Assembly (NCBI GenBank): GCA_002328075.1
Contig: DCVT01000037.1
Location: 1-64,000 of the forward strand
Length of the DNA: 64,000 nucleotides
From: Anaerolineales bacterium UBA2181
Lineage (GTDB): Bacteria > Chloroflexota > Anaerolineae > Promineifilales > UBA4811
Reading direction: 5' to 3'
Both the position numbers and the translations under genes were made by a program. Numbering within the stretch: the stretch's first letter is position 1; every line of letters starts with the position of its first letter. The notes beneath the pieces are model-generated. The model searched no databases and was not told the DNA's origin. It was given only the letters and a program-made list of their open reading frames with translations. Shown here in pieces: positions 8,715 to 17,666 of this stretch.

Positions 8715-9998
8715 ATGAAGATCAGATGGTTCCTTTTTGTTTCGATTTTGGCCGTTCTGTTGTGCGGTGTCGTTGCCTGCACCGGCCAGGAGGCGGCGCA
8801 ACCCACCCAAGCTCCTGCGGCCGAAACCAAGACGCTGATCGTGGGCCTTATGGCTCCTTTCACCGGGCCCAGCGCCCGCGTGGGTGAGGAGTTCAAATAC
8901 TCGGCCATGATGGCCTTTGATCAGATAAACTGGACCGTAGGCGACACCAGGATTGAGCTGGTGTACATTGACGGCGAATCCGACCCGGAAAAGGCCACCC
9001 GTGCCTACGAGGCGGCCATCACCCGTGACAAGATGGACGTTGGCCTGCTGAACTGGGACGCCTCGGATGTGATCCCGGTCATGGAGCTTTCCGCCAAATA
9101 CAAGATTCCCCACTTTTTCGCCATGGGCACCAGCGAGGACATTGATGCCATGTGGTTGTCCGATGCGAAATACTCCTACTGGATGGGCAAAGGTTGGCCT
9201 ACTCCCTCCAAGTTGACTATCAACTATGTGAATGCGCTCGAGGACGCCCTTCAGCGGGGGCTTTGGTCGGTTCCTGAAAAGAACGTTGTCTTGTACGGCA
9301 ACGACGATGAATGGAGCCGGGGTTTTTCCAAGGCGATCGGAGTCCAGCTGCAGGCCGCCGGCTGGAAAATCGTGGGCGAGGAATATGTTCCGGTCGGAGA
9401 GACCGATTTCTATCCCATGCTGACCAAGATCAAGTCGCTCAACGCGCCGCTGATGGCCGGCACCATGGACGACGCGGCCGGCTTTCCGGCCATGATCAAG
9501 CAGGCGCGTGAGGTGGGCGTCACGAGCCTCATCGTTGCCGACGGTCTGGGATGGGTGGGCGAGTGGTATGACATGGCCGGCGCCGCCTCGGATTACGTCA
9601 TTGATCAGATCCCCGGTTGGGCCACCGCGGACGCGGTTGCCTTTAAGGACGCTTTCGAGGCGCGTTGGGGCATCGAGCCAAGCCCCTCCTCGGCTGGTTT
9701 GGCGTATGATGAAGTGGGCTTTTTCATCCGGGTTCTGCAGCAGACCTTTGAGGATCACGGCGCGCTCACCAGCGAGACCATCCATGAGACTGCCATGGCC
9801 AAGATGTTCACCGGCGAACTCACGTACACCGACGGAATCCTGATGTCGGAATACGCGTTCTCTCAGGAATCGCTGCCTGACATGGTCGTGGGCAAGGGTT
9901 ATTTTGTCTTTCCGGTGATCCAATACCTGGAAGGCGCCGGCATCACGATATGGCCCGATGAGATCAAAGAGCAGGACCTGCAACTTCCTCCGGGCTAA
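8715..9998 (+). CDS. ABC transporter substrate-binding lipoprotein, branched-chain amino acid (LivK) type
   Basis: The protein has 427 residues with a lipoprotein signal (residues 1-22, lipobox 'VVAC') and then a Gln/Ala/Pro linker. The Peripla_BP_6 (type I) fold begins 'TLIVGLMAPFTGPSARVGEEF', with 'DGESDPEKATRAYEAAI' typical of LivJ/LivK relatives. The ribosome-binding site is GGAGG before ATG 8715. It is the first gene of a five-gene LIV transporter (8715-13454). LIV-family binding proteins carry amino acids but also urea, amides and other ureides. The substrate is not determinable here, although a ureide or hydantoin catabolic operon follows about 2 kb downstream. Confidence 0.88.
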   Translation: MKIRWFLFVSILAVLLCGVVACTGQEAAQPTQAPAAETKTLIVGLMAPFTGPSARVGEEFKYSAMMAFDQINWTVGDTRIELVYIDGESDPEKATRAYEAAITRDKMDVGLLNWDASDVIPVMELSAKYKIPHFFAMGTSEDIDAMWLSDAKYSYWMGKGWPTPSKLTINYVNALEDALQRGLWSVPEKNVVLYGNDDEWSRGFSKAIGVQLQAAGWKIVGEEYVPVGETDFYPMLTKIKSLNAPLMAGTMDDAAGFPAMIKQAREVGVTSLIVADGLGWVGEWYDMAGAASDYVIDQIPGWATADAVAFKDAFEARWGIEPSPSSAGLAYDEVGFFIRVLQQTFEDHGALTSETIHETAMAKMFTGELTYTDGILMSEYAFSQESLPDMVVGKGYFVFPVIQYLEGAGITIWPDEIKEQDLQLPPG

Positions 9999-10001
9999 TA
10001 C

Positions 10002-10724
10002 GTGATACTGCAGGTCGACCGCGTCACGAAGCGATTCGGCGGGCTGGTTGCCCTGGACAGCGTAGACCTGGCGGTGGAGGAGGGTGAGATTCTTGGCGTC
10101 ATCGGTCCGAATGGCGCGGGCAAGAGCACCCTCCTCAACGTGATCGCCGGGGCGCACAAGAGCACTAGCGGCACCATCTCGCTGTGTGGCGAGCGGATTA
10201 CGGGATTAAGCGCCAGCCAGATCTGCCGACGGGGCATTGGCCGTACCTTTCAAATCCCCAAGCCGTTTGGCCGGATGTCCGCTCTGGAAAATGTGCTGGT
10301 AGCTTCCACCTTTGGTGACCCGACGCTGCGGGGCGATGCTCTGGCCCGGGCAGAGCATACGCTGGAGTTTGTGGGATTCACCGCCGACCCAGAGACGCCG
10401 GCCGGCAGCCTCAACACTGCCCACCTTCGCCGTCTCGATCTGGCACGGGCGCTCGCCAGCCGACCCCGGCTGTTGCTGCTGGATGAATCCGCCGCCGGCC
10501 TCACGCCCAACGAGCTATCTGATCTGCAGGGTCTCGTTCTCAGAATCCGTGAGCAGGGGGTAAGCATCCTCATCGTTGAGCACCTGATGCGCTTGATCAT
10601 GGAGCTGTGCGACCGGATCGCGGTGCTGCACTATGGGCAGGTCCTGGCCGTAGGTACGGCGGCCGAGATCTGCCGGAATGAGCAGGTAGCCACTGCCTAC
10701 CTGGGCGAGCAGTATCTTCTTTAG
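10002..10724 (+). CDS. ABC transporter ATP-binding protein, LivG type
   Basis: The product has 240 residues and a GTG start 3 bases after the preceding stop. Walker A is 'GPNGAGKST' (residues about 36-44), the LivG-type 'GIGRTFQIP' segment is present, and Walker B is 'LLLLDE'. The ABC signature is unusual: the position normally reading 'LSYGEQRRLEIARAL' reads 'LNTAHLRRLDLARAL', so the Ser-Gly core of LSGGQ is missing. Residue E after D in Walker B and the switch His ('IVEHLM') are retained. It pairs with the neighbouring LivF-type ATPase, whose signature is canonical, so the heterodimer probably has one degenerate composite ATP site. Confidence 0.85.
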   Translation: MILQVDRVTKRFGGLVALDSVDLAVEEGEILGVIGPNGAGKSTLLNVIAGAHKSTSGTISLCGERITGLSASQICRRGIGRTFQIPKPFGRMSALENVLVASTFGDPTLRGDALARAEHTLEFVGFTADPETPAGSLNTAHLRRLDLARALASRPRLLLLDESAAGLTPNELSDLQGLVLRIREQGVSILIVEHLMRLIMELCDRIAVLHYGQVLAVGTAAEICRNEQVATAYLGEQYLL

Positions 10725-10742
10725 GCCACGGATGCGACTCCT

Positions 10743-11471
10743 GTGAACGAGCCGGCCGGTCAGTTGTTGTCTGTTCGTCACCTCCAGGCCCGGTACGGCC
10801 GGCTCCAGGTTCTCTGGGACATCAGCCTGGAGGTTTGTAAGGGGGAATTTGTCGCGCTCATCGGCGCTAACGGCGCCGGCAAAACTACGATCCTGCGCGC
10901 CATTTCGGGCGTGATTCGGCCGTCGGCCGGTGAGGTGACCTTTCTGGGCCAATCCATCGGCGGGATGCCGGCGCACAAGATCAGCCGCACCGGTCTGGGG
11001 TACATCACCGAGGACCTTAACCTGTTCGAGGCGATGTCAGTGCAGGACAACCTGCTGCTCGGCGTCATGACCCGGCAGGACGGCAGTCCCCGTGGCGAAG
11101 CGCTGAACGAGGTGTACCAACTCTTTCCGATCCTCAGTCAGCGTCGCCGGCAACTGGCCGGGACCCTCAGCGGCGGCGAACGCCGTATGTTGGCCCTGGG
11201 CCGGGGACTCATGTCCCACCCGCAGCTGCTCATGGTCGACGAACCCTCGCTGGGCCTGGCGCCCCGTTTGGTGCTGACCGTATTTGATGCGCTCACCGAC
11301 CTGCACCGGCGGGGGGTGACCATCTTGCTCGTGGAGCAGAACGTCAACCACACGCTGAGCGTCGCCGATAAGGCCTATGTGGTGGAGCACGGCCGCATGG
11401 TGCTGCAGGGTCCCAGCGCTGAGTTGCTGCAGAACGAGTACCTGCGCGAGGCATATCTTGGCCGGCGTTGA
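10743..11471 (+). CDS. ABC transporter ATP-binding protein, LivF type
   Basis: The 242-residue product starts at GTG 10743 with 18 bases between it and the LivG-type gene. Walker A is 'GANGAGKTT', the signature 'LSGGERRMLALGRGL' is canonical, Walker B is 'LLMVDEPSLGLAP', and the switch segment is 'LLVEQNV'. All are diagnostic of LivF. It energises uptake through the two permeases encoded next. Confidence 0.88.
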   Translation: MNEPAGQLLSVRHLQARYGRLQVLWDISLEVCKGEFVALIGANGAGKTTILRAISGVIRPSAGEVTFLGQSIGGMPAHKISRTGLGYITEDLNLFEAMSVQDNLLLGVMTRQDGSPRGEALNEVYQLFPILSQRRRQLAGTLSGGERRMLALGRGLMSHPQLLMVDEPSLGLAPRLVLTVFDALTDLHRRGVTILLVEQNVNHTLSVADKAYVVEHGRMVLQGPSAELLQNEYLREAYLGRR

Positions 11472-11546
11472 GCGGCTGGGAAGCGCCATCGGTGGCGCCA
11501 TCATCCCGCAGGCTGAGCGCCGTCAACCGAACTAGATAGGGCAATT

Positions 11547-12440
11547 ATGGACTTGCTGACCCTTCAAGGTTTGCTGATGACCGGTCTTTTGCGCGGCGGG
11601 CTTTACGCCCTGATGGCGGTCGGACTGGCGTTGGTATTTGGCGTCATGAACATCTGCCATTTCGCCCACGGCGAGTACTATGTGCTGGGAGCCTATGCCG
11701 CCTTTTTCGCCCATGTCACGTGGGGTCTGCATCCCGCCATCGCGATACTGGTTGCCGCCGTGCTGAGTTTCCTGGCAGGTGCAGTCAGCGAAAAGCTGCT
11801 CTTTTACCCGCTGCGCAAGCTGAACCAGAGTGGCTGGGTGATGAATGCGTTTTTGCTCACCGCCGGCCTTTCGGTGGTGTTGCAGAGCACCTACCGGCTC
11901 GCCTTTGGAACCAAATACCGCGGAATCACCCAGTACTGGAACGCCTCTGTCACTCTCTTTGGCATGACGGTCGCGGCCGACCGGTTGGTGGCGTTTGGCA
12001 TTGCCCTGGTCACCATCAGCGGCCTCTGGCTGTTTCTGCAGAAAACGCCCACCGGCCGGGCCATCCGGGCTGTTTCCCAGGACGAGCGCGGTGCCATGCT
12101 CATGGGAATCGATCTCGACCGGATTCAGACGCTTACCTTTGCGCTGGGTAGCATGCTGGCCGGCATAGGTGGCGCCAGTCTCCTGTCGCTCAGCCCGGCG
12201 TACCCTTATGCCGGAAGCAAACCGCTGATTTCGTCCTGGTTTGTCGTGACCATTGCCGGATTGGGCAACATCTATGGCGCGGTCGTGGGTGGGTTCATTG
12301 TTGGGCTGTTTGAGAGCGTTTCCTACTTTGCCCTGGGCCAGGGGTGGCAGGAGGTCGCCAGTCTTCTGCTGCTCATGCTGCTGCTGTTGTTCAAGCCCAC
12401 CGGGTTGTTCGGCACCAATATCAAAACCGTGTGGGAGTGA
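11547..12440 (+). CDS. ABC transporter permease, LivH type
   Basis: The 297-residue membrane protein has about eight hydrophobic helices and the LivH hallmarks 'GGLYALMAVGLALVFGVM' near the N-terminus and 'AVSQDERGAMLMGID' in the cytoplasmic coupling loop. It sits 75 bases after livF and 6 bases before the partner permease. In the LIV family the coupling-loop Glu/Arg residues contact the ATPases; these are present. It forms the translocation path with the next gene product. Confidence 0.88.
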   Translation: MDLLTLQGLLMTGLLRGGLYALMAVGLALVFGVMNICHFAHGEYYVLGAYAAFFAHVTWGLHPAIAILVAAVLSFLAGAVSEKLLFYPLRKLNQSGWVMNAFLLTAGLSVVLQSTYRLAFGTKYRGITQYWNASVTLFGMTVAADRLVAFGIALVTISGLWLFLQKTPTGRAIRAVSQDERGAMLMGIDLDRIQTLTFALGSMLAGIGGASLLSLSPAYPYAGSKPLISSWFVVTIAGLGNIYGAVVGGFIVGLFESVSYFALGQGWQEVASLLLLMLLLLFKPTGLFGTNIKTVWE

Positions 12441-12446
12441 GCGCCA

Positions 12447-13454
12447 ATGGAGAGCGGTCTGCAACACCGTCCGAGGACACCGCCACGTCGGCGCTCCTTG
12501 CTTCGCGCCTGGCTTTCCGCCTGGGGCCTGTCACCTGTCTTTGTGGTGGGAGTGGCACTACTGGCGTTGGCTCCGCTCTGGGCACGAGACGCCTACTTGC
12601 AACGGCTGCTGGTGGTGAGCCTGTATTTCGGTGCGCTGGCCATGACCTTTGACTTTACCGGCGGGTTCATCAATGCGGTCAACTTTGGTTTTGCCGGTTT
12701 TGTGGGGTTGGGCGCTTATGTGGCGACGTTGGTGGTGCGGAACGCCGAGCTGAGCGCCTGGGTGGGCCTTCCGGCCGCGGCCCTGGCTACCGGGTTGGTG
12801 GGCTTTCTTACCGGCCTTCTCACGTTGCCCCTGCGCGGAATCTATGTATCTCTGATGTCCTGGTTTGTGGGGATGACACTGATGGCGCTGGCCGGCGCCT
12901 TGAAGGACGTCACCCGGGGTGCCCGTGGGTTGGTGGTGCCCCCCATGGCGGAGGGGATCACCACGCTGGGTTACCTGTACGTCTTGCTGGTCATGGCAGT
13001 CGCTTTGTACCTGCTGCTGCACCGCATCATCCGGTCGCGCGCCGGTTTGGCCTTTCGCGCAGTGGGCCAAAACTTTGACGCCGCTTGCGCCTCCGGGGTA
13101 GACCCGACCCGCTACAAGTTGCTGAACTTTACCCTTTCCTGCGCCTGCGCCGGTTTCCTGGGCGGATTCTATGCCCATTTTGTCGGCATCGTCACGCCGG
13201 CAATCATGGACACCTCCTACACCATGGAGGTGATGACTCTCTCGTTCATCGGCGGCTCTGGCAGTCTGCTGGGCGGCGTTGTGGCCAGTTTTCTGCTGAT
13301 CCCGATATTCGATTCGCTCAAGTATCTGATGGAGTACCGACTCATCATCTACGGGCTCATGTTGATCCTGGTGATGATCTTTTATCCGGCCGGGCTCTAC
13401 GGGCTCTATCAAACCGCCGCGCAGGCGTTGCGCCAGCGGTTTCAACGACGGTAG
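12447..13454 (+). CDS. ABC transporter permease, LivM type
   Basis: The protein has 335 residues with about nine TM helices. LivM features include 'TGGFINAVNFGFAGFVGLGAY' and the coupling helix 'FRAVGQNFDAACASGVDP'. The start ATG 12447 has GGAG 8-12 bases upstream. It is the last gene of the LIV transporter operon and is followed by a 670-base non-coding stretch. Confidence 0.87.
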   Translation: MESGLQHRPRTPPRRRSLLRAWLSAWGLSPVFVVGVALLALAPLWARDAYLQRLLVVSLYFGALAMTFDFTGGFINAVNFGFAGFVGLGAYVATLVVRNAELSAWVGLPAAALATGLVGFLTGLLTLPLRGIYVSLMSWFVGMTLMALAGALKDVTRGARGLVVPPMAEGITTLGYLYVLLVMAVALYLLLHRIIRSRAGLAFRAVGQNFDAACASGVDPTRYKLLNFTLSCACAGFLGGFYAHFVGIVTPAIMDTSYTMEVMTLSFIGGSGSLLGGVVASFLLIPIFDSLKYLMEYRLIIYGLMLILVMIFYPAGLYGLYQTAAQALRQRFQRR

Positions 13455-13589
13455 TCCGGGCTTGCTTTTACGGCCGCTCTGAATTTCGTGGATGGGCATT
13501 GCCACCGGCGACCGGGCCAGCCTCGCGATGGCATCAGGGCATCGGGCGCGGTGTGGGATGGCCCATGGTGTGCTCTTGTCAGTGCGTAC

Positions 13590-13757
13590 TTTGCCGTCCA
13601 GACTACCGGCCGGGACCTGCGCCAGCGCCTGGTTGCGTTCCGGCGCCAGCTCGTCGATCACCCGCCGACAGTGCCCGAGGCGACGCCGCCACTGCGCCGA
13701 GGATCAGGAGGATGGGCACAAAGAACCAGGCGATGATCTTGTTGCGCAGCCGGCCGA
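13590..13757 (-). pseudogene. Remnant of a sensor histidine kinase N-terminus
   Basis: On the minus strand, 'RLRNKIIAWFFVP' followed by a hydrophobic stretch is read from about 13755 to 13680. After a one-frame shift near 13665-13685, 'RVIDELAPERNQALA' continues to about 13620. This is the typical beginning (first TM helix and start of the extracytoplasmic sensor) of a membrane histidine kinase family I associate with Anaerolineae. A stop codon lies directly before the first block and no kinase core follows, so it is a relic. The identification rests on two short matching blocks. Confidence 0.45.
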
Positions 13758-13943
13758 GCGGTCAATCGGCCGCGCCGGAACCCGATGCGGTGGTCGTCAT
13801 CTCCCTTGAGCGTTCCATCGCCAGGCCCGGGGTCCGGATCGACGGCTCCGCTCCGACAAACCGGCGCTCCTCGCGCCCTGTTCTTCGGCTCCCATAATCG
13901 CATCATGGCCTGCTCGGCAGCGTGGCGCCGCCGGGCAGGCAAT

Positions 13944-13972
13944 TTGCCCCGAACGCAGACCTGCGGTATACT
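13944..13972 (+). promoter_or_regulatory. Promoter for the baeRF3-type gene
   Basis: TTGCCC (13944-13949), a 17-base spacer and TATACT (13967-13972), about 150 bases before ATG 14125. Confidence 0.45.
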
Positions 13973-14124
13973 GCGGGAGTTGGGGAACACCCCCGCCGCC
14001 AGAACCTGGCGCAGAGACCATACCAGATATCGCGTGCCGCCGGGTCCGGTTCGCGGCCGGCTTGCCGCCCGGCCCGCGGCGCTGCACGCTGCCGGCGACA
14101 ACCCAAGATAGAGAGGAAGGATAC

Positions 14125-15210
14125 ATGAATCGACACGACGTTCGGCTGCTGCAACAGGTGCGGGGTTATCCCTGCGTCACCATTCTCATGCCCACCCATC
14201 GGACGGCCCCGGCCAACCAACAGGATCCGTTGCGGCTCAAGATGCTGTTGGACCAGGCCACCAACCGGTTGCTGTCCGAGTTTAGCAGACGCGACATAGA
14301 GCGCTTGTTGGGACGCCTGGATCAACTGGCCGGCTCGCTGGACCTGCGTTACGTGCAGGACGGGCTGGCGCTGTTCGCCAACCAGGACATCGGCCGGGCT
14401 GTGGTCCTGCCGTTCTCGGTAAAGGAGCGGGTCATGATCGACGAGACCTTTGCCACCCGGGAGCTTGTCTATGCGCTGAACCACCTCGCCCGGTACTGGG
14501 TGCTGGCGCTCAGCGAAAAGCCCACCCGGCTCTATGAAGGTGTGCACACAAATCTGACCGAGGTTACCCAGGAGGGCTTTCCCATGGTGCACGAGGGCCC
14601 GGGTGGAGCTGCACCCCTGCCCGGCGGATACGGCATCCGGAAATCGGCGCATCGAGACGAACGCCACCGGCAGTTCTTCCGGCAGGTGGACAACGCGCTG
14701 AAACCTTTTCTGGCCGATGACCCTTTGCCGCTGGTGTTGATCGGTATTGGTCGATACCAGGCTTTCTTTCGCGAGTTGACCGCCCACGCGAGCGCCATCG
14801 TCGGCGTGGTGAGCGGCAGCCACGACAGGACCCCGGCGCACGAATTGGCCAAACTGGCGTGGCCGCTGGTAGAGGAGAACGTGGCCGCCCGGCGTCAGGA
14901 AGCGCTGGGAGAGCTGCAAAAGGCGGTCAGCGAAAAGCGGTTCGTCGCGACGGTGGGCGAGGTGTGGCGGCTGGCGCACGAAGGCCGCGGCGCGCTGCTG
15001 CTGGTGGAGGAGGGTTTCCACTACCCGGCTCTTCTGGACGAGAGCGGTACCCATCTGGTGCCGGTGGACGACCCGACGACGCCCGGTGCCATGGACGACG
15101 CGGTGGACGAAATCGTTGAGACGGTGATGGACAAACGCGGCAATGTAGTTTTCCTGCCGAACGGACAGCTGGCCGATTACCAACGGATCGCGCTGATCCT
15201 CCGCTATTAG
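14125..15210 (+). CDS. baeRF3-type protein (bacterial relative of eukaryotic release factor 1)
   Basis: The 361-residue protein starts at ATG 14125, with GAGAGGAAGG upstream. It has the family's opening 'YPCVTILMPTHRT' and 'DPLRLKMLLDQA', a middle 'GLALFANQDIGR' segment, and a C-terminal 'LIGIGRYQAFFREL' block and peptidyl-tRNA-hydrolase-like half. The bacterial eRF1-like (baeRF) families were defined by sequence analysis and are thought to act in ribosome rescue or translation-linked conflict systems; biochemical proof is sparse. It lies alone between the LIV transporter and iclR, and a mechanistic link with either is not apparent. Confidence 0.65.
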   Translation: MNRHDVRLLQQVRGYPCVTILMPTHRTAPANQQDPLRLKMLLDQATNRLLSEFSRRDIERLLGRLDQLAGSLDLRYVQDGLALFANQDIGRAVVLPFSVKERVMIDETFATRELVYALNHLARYWVLALSEKPTRLYEGVHTNLTEVTQEGFPMVHEGPGGAAPLPGGYGIRKSAHRDERHRQFFRQVDNALKPFLADDPLPLVLIGIGRYQAFFRELTAHASAIVGVVSGSHDRTPAHELAKLAWPLVEENVAARRQEALGELQKAVSEKRFVATVGEVWRLAHEGRGALLLVEEGFHYPALLDESGTHLVPVDDPTTPGAMDDAVDEIVETVMDKRGNVVFLPNGQLADYQRIALILRY

Positions 15211-15383
15211 GGCTGCTGCTGGCGACCCCAAGCCCGTAACGTTTCCCCAGATTGGCAGGTCTCGCACACCAGGGCGGTGGGGTCGCGGCCCCAACTTGTC
15301 TCCGGACGGCCAATGGGCCCCTGCCGCAAGGGTCAGCAACCTGGAAGAGTCTGCGGAACCCGCCAAACTGGGGGCCAAAAAGA

Positions 15384-15412
15384 TTGACTCCGGCAAAATC
15401 CTGTGCTATACT
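15384..15412 (+). promoter_or_regulatory. Promoter of iclR and the catabolic operon
   Basis: TTGACT (15384-15389), a 17-base spacer and TATACT (15407-15412). The spacing is ideal and the -35 has five of six consensus bases. The predicted start point (about 15418-15420) falls at the beginning of the palindrome, so the promoter should be occluded when a protein binds there. Confidence 0.65.
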
Positions 15413-15417
15413 ATCAT

Positions 15418-15438
15418 ATGTGGGACAGTGTCCCACAT
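15418..15438. promoter_or_regulatory. Perfect 21-bp palindrome, probable IclR operator
   Basis: The core tgggacagtgtccca (15421-15435) extends to ten perfectly paired bases on each side of one central base (15418-15438). It begins 6 bases after the -10 element and ends 19 bases before the iclR start. IclR-family proteins bind palindromes at their own promoters as dimers or tetramers. The assignment is by position and symmetry only. Confidence 0.65.
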
Positions 15439-15456
15439 TGAGGGACAGGACCCGGT

Positions 15457-16245
15457 GTGTTAATGTCCGCAACCAATGCCTCCAGCGGCTCAGGCCCAAA
15501 CGCGATCCACAAGGCGTTTGAGATTCTCCGCGCTTTTACCTCCGAAAAGGACGAATGGGGAGTGCGCGAGCTGACGGCCGCCCTCGGCTTGCCACGCAGC
15601 ACGGTGCACCGGATGCTTTCCGCTCTGGAGCGGGAAGGGGTGGTGGAGCAGGACCCGCGGACCGGTCGTTACTTGTTGGGCTTTGAGTTGGTCGCGCTGG
15701 CCGGCTCGGTCCTGCGGCACTCGGACGTGCGCCGAGTGGCGCTTCCCTACATGACGGACCTGGCGACCCGCTGGCACGAGACGGTGGACTTGGATGTGCT
15801 GCGCGGCGCCTACATAATCATCATCGAACAGATTCCCGGCCGCCACGTGCTCTCCACCGGCGGAACCTTTGCCGCCCGGCTGCCGGCTCATTGCACCTCT
15901 ACCGGCAAGGTGCTGCTGGCGCATGCCGGGCCGAATTACGTGGAGGCCAACCTGCCGGCCGAGCTGACCCCGTTTACCCCGGATACCATTCGCACCCGCA
16001 CCGCGCTGCTCGAGGAGTTGGAGCAGATTCGCCGGCAAGGCTATGCCCGCGCCTGGGGCGAGCACGAGGGGTTTGTGCGCGCGGTGGCGGTCCCGGTCCG
16101 CGGCCGTACCGGCGAGGTCACGGCCGCCATGAGCATCTCGGGCCCCTCGTCCCGCATCGACGAGAGCGTGGCCGCCGAGATGATCGCGTTGCTCAAGAGC
16201 CATTCGGCCGAGATATCGTCCCGCCTCGGTTTCGTCGGAGGCTAA
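15457..16245 (+). CDS. IclR-family transcriptional regulator
   Basis: The protein has 262 residues from GTG 15457 (an ATG at 15463 is the alternative). An N-terminal winged helix-turn-helix spans residues about 10-70 ('GVRELTAALGLPRSTVHRML'), followed by the IclR effector-binding domain (about 85-258) with 'LPAHCTSTGKVLLA' and 'RAVAVPVRGRTGEV'. Family members sense small carboxylates, sugars or ureide-pathway intermediates and repress or activate adjacent catabolic genes; AllR of allantoin metabolism is one example. The gene is separated by only 46 bases from the aminotransferase gene, so it probably leads the whole 15457-29520 transcript and is autoregulated through the palindrome. Confidence 0.88.
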   Translation: MLMSATNASSGSGPNAIHKAFEILRAFTSEKDEWGVRELTAALGLPRSTVHRMLSALEREGVVEQDPRTGRYLLGFELVALAGSVLRHSDVRRVALPYMTDLATRWHETVDLDVLRGAYIIIIEQIPGRHVLSTGGTFAARLPAHCTSTGKVLLAHAGPNYVEANLPAELTPFTPDTIRTRTALLEELEQIRRQGYARAWGEHEGFVRAVAVPVRGRTGEVTAAMSISGPSSRIDESVAAEMIALLKSHSAEISSRLGFVGG

Positions 16246-16291
16246 GACGGCATCAGAGCCGGCGAATACACCTACTTATCTGGAGGCTGAC

Positions 16292-17635
16292 GTGGATGGA
16301 CAAGATACAGTGACGCACGACGAGCTGCGAGAGATGGAGCGGCAGTACGTGCTGCATTCGTGGACGGTTCAGAGCAGGTACAACTCGCCTGTCGTCGTCA
16401 CCGGCGATGGAGCGTCTTTTGTGGACATGGACGGCCGGCGGTACCTGGACTTTACCTCGCAGGCCATGTGCAACAACCTGGGGCATCAGCACCCGCGCGT
16501 GGTTAAGGCCATTGTGGAGCAGGCTCAGAAGCTCTGTTTTATTCAGGGCAGCTGGGGCTGCGAGCCGCGAGCCAAGCTGGCCAAACGGCTGGCCGAGGTG
16601 GTTCCCATGGAGCGGGCCAAGACCTTTTTTACCAACGCCGGCGCTGAATCCAACGAGAATGCCATCAAGTTTGCCCGCTGGTTCACCGGCAAACAGAAAA
16701 TCATCACCCGGTACCGGTCGTATCACGGCGCCTCGGCCGGCGCCATGAGCCTCACCGGCGATCCCCGGCGCTGGGCGGCCGAGCCCGGCATTCCGGGCGT
16801 CATCCGCGCCTTTGACGCCTATTGCTACCGCTGCAGCATGGGGCTCGAGTATCCTTCCTGCAACCTCCGGTGCGCCCAGCAGATCGATGAGATGATCATG
16901 TACGAGGGGGCGGCGAATGTCGCTGCCGTTCTCATCGAGCCCATCGTCGGCACCAACGGTATCCTGGTTCCGCCGGATGGCTACCTGCAACGACTGCGAG
17001 AGATATGCGACGCCAACCAGGTCCTCCTCATCTGCGACGAGGTGATGACCGGCTTTGGCCGGACCGGTTCCTGGTTTGCCTGCCAGCATTGGGACGTGGT
17101 CCCGGATATCATCGTGACCGCCAAGGGCCTGACCGGGGCGCTGATCCCCCTGGGGGCGGTCATCGTATCGGGCAAGATCGCCGACGCCTTTGAAAACCGT
17201 ATGCTCTATGCCGGCCTGACCTACCTGGGCCACACTTTGGCCTGTGCCGCCGGGGTGGCTGCGTTGGAGGCCTACGAGCAAGAGAACCTGATAGAGCACT
17301 CGCGAGTTCTGGGCGATCGGATGCTGGCCCGCCTGCGCGAGATGCAGACCCGTCACCCGAGCATCGGCGAGGTGCGCGGCAAGGGGTTGTTTGCCGCCGT
17401 GGAACTTGTCAAGGACCGCCAGAGCCGGGAGCCGTTCGTGCCGTTCAACGTCGATTCACCGGTGCTGGGCCGGATTGCCCGAGAGGCCAAGGAGCGAGGA
17501 GTCATCTTTATGGCGCGCTGGAACTATTTCGTGTTGGCGCCGCCATTGGTCATCACCGAGACTGAATTGGATAGGGCGCTGGACATGCTGGATGAACTGC
17601 TGGTCTACGCCGACGCTGAGGTCACCAGCGCCTGA
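16292..17635 (+). CDS. Class III PLP-dependent aminotransferase
   Basis: The 447-residue protein starts at GTG 16292, preceded by GGAGG. It shows the class III pattern: 'FTNAGAESNENAIKFARW' (PLP phosphate site), 'RYRSYHGAS', 'EPIVGTNGILVPPDGYL', 'LLICDEVMTGFGRTG' (Asp to PLP pyridine nitrogen) and the Schiff-base lysine in 'IIVTAKGLTG' (about K278). Relatives act on omega-amino acids such as beta-alanine, 4-aminobutyrate and taurine, or on glutamate-semialdehyde. Given the hydantoinase, PreA-like and carbamoyltransferase genes downstream, a beta-alanine or 3-aminoisobutyrate aminotransferase is a reasonable guess; substrate specificity cannot be read from the sequence. Confidence 0.85.
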   Translation: MDGQDTVTHDELREMERQYVLHSWTVQSRYNSPVVVTGDGASFVDMDGRRYLDFTSQAMCNNLGHQHPRVVKAIVEQAQKLCFIQGSWGCEPRAKLAKRLAEVVPMERAKTFFTNAGAESNENAIKFARWFTGKQKIITRYRSYHGASAGAMSLTGDPRRWAAEPGIPGVIRAFDAYCYRCSMGLEYPSCNLRCAQQIDEMIMYEGAANVAAVLIEPIVGTNGILVPPDGYLQRLREICDANQVLLICDEVMTGFGRTGSWFACQHWDVVPDIIVTAKGLTGALIPLGAVIVSGKIADAFENRMLYAGLTYLGHTLACAAGVAALEAYEQENLIEHSRVLGDRMLARLREMQTRHPSIGEVRGKGLFAAVELVKDRQSREPFVPFNVDSPVLGRIAREAKERGVIFMARWNYFVLAPPLVITETELDRALDMLDELLVYADAEVTSA

Positions 17636-17666
17636 CCATTCAACCACCGGACAATTGGAGAGAAAA

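Larger units (their letters stand above)
13455..14124. other. Intergenic region with gene remnant
   Basis: No intact gene is visible in this 670-base stretch. It contains a decayed histidine-kinase N-terminus on the minus strand and, towards its right end, the promoter of the baeRF3 gene. Confidence 0.5.

Noticed and set aside
8679..10157. 492-codon minus-strand frame opposite the LIV binding-protein gene
   Set aside because: It lies exactly antisense to a gene with lipobox and family motifs; the translation is low-complexity and unlike any known family.
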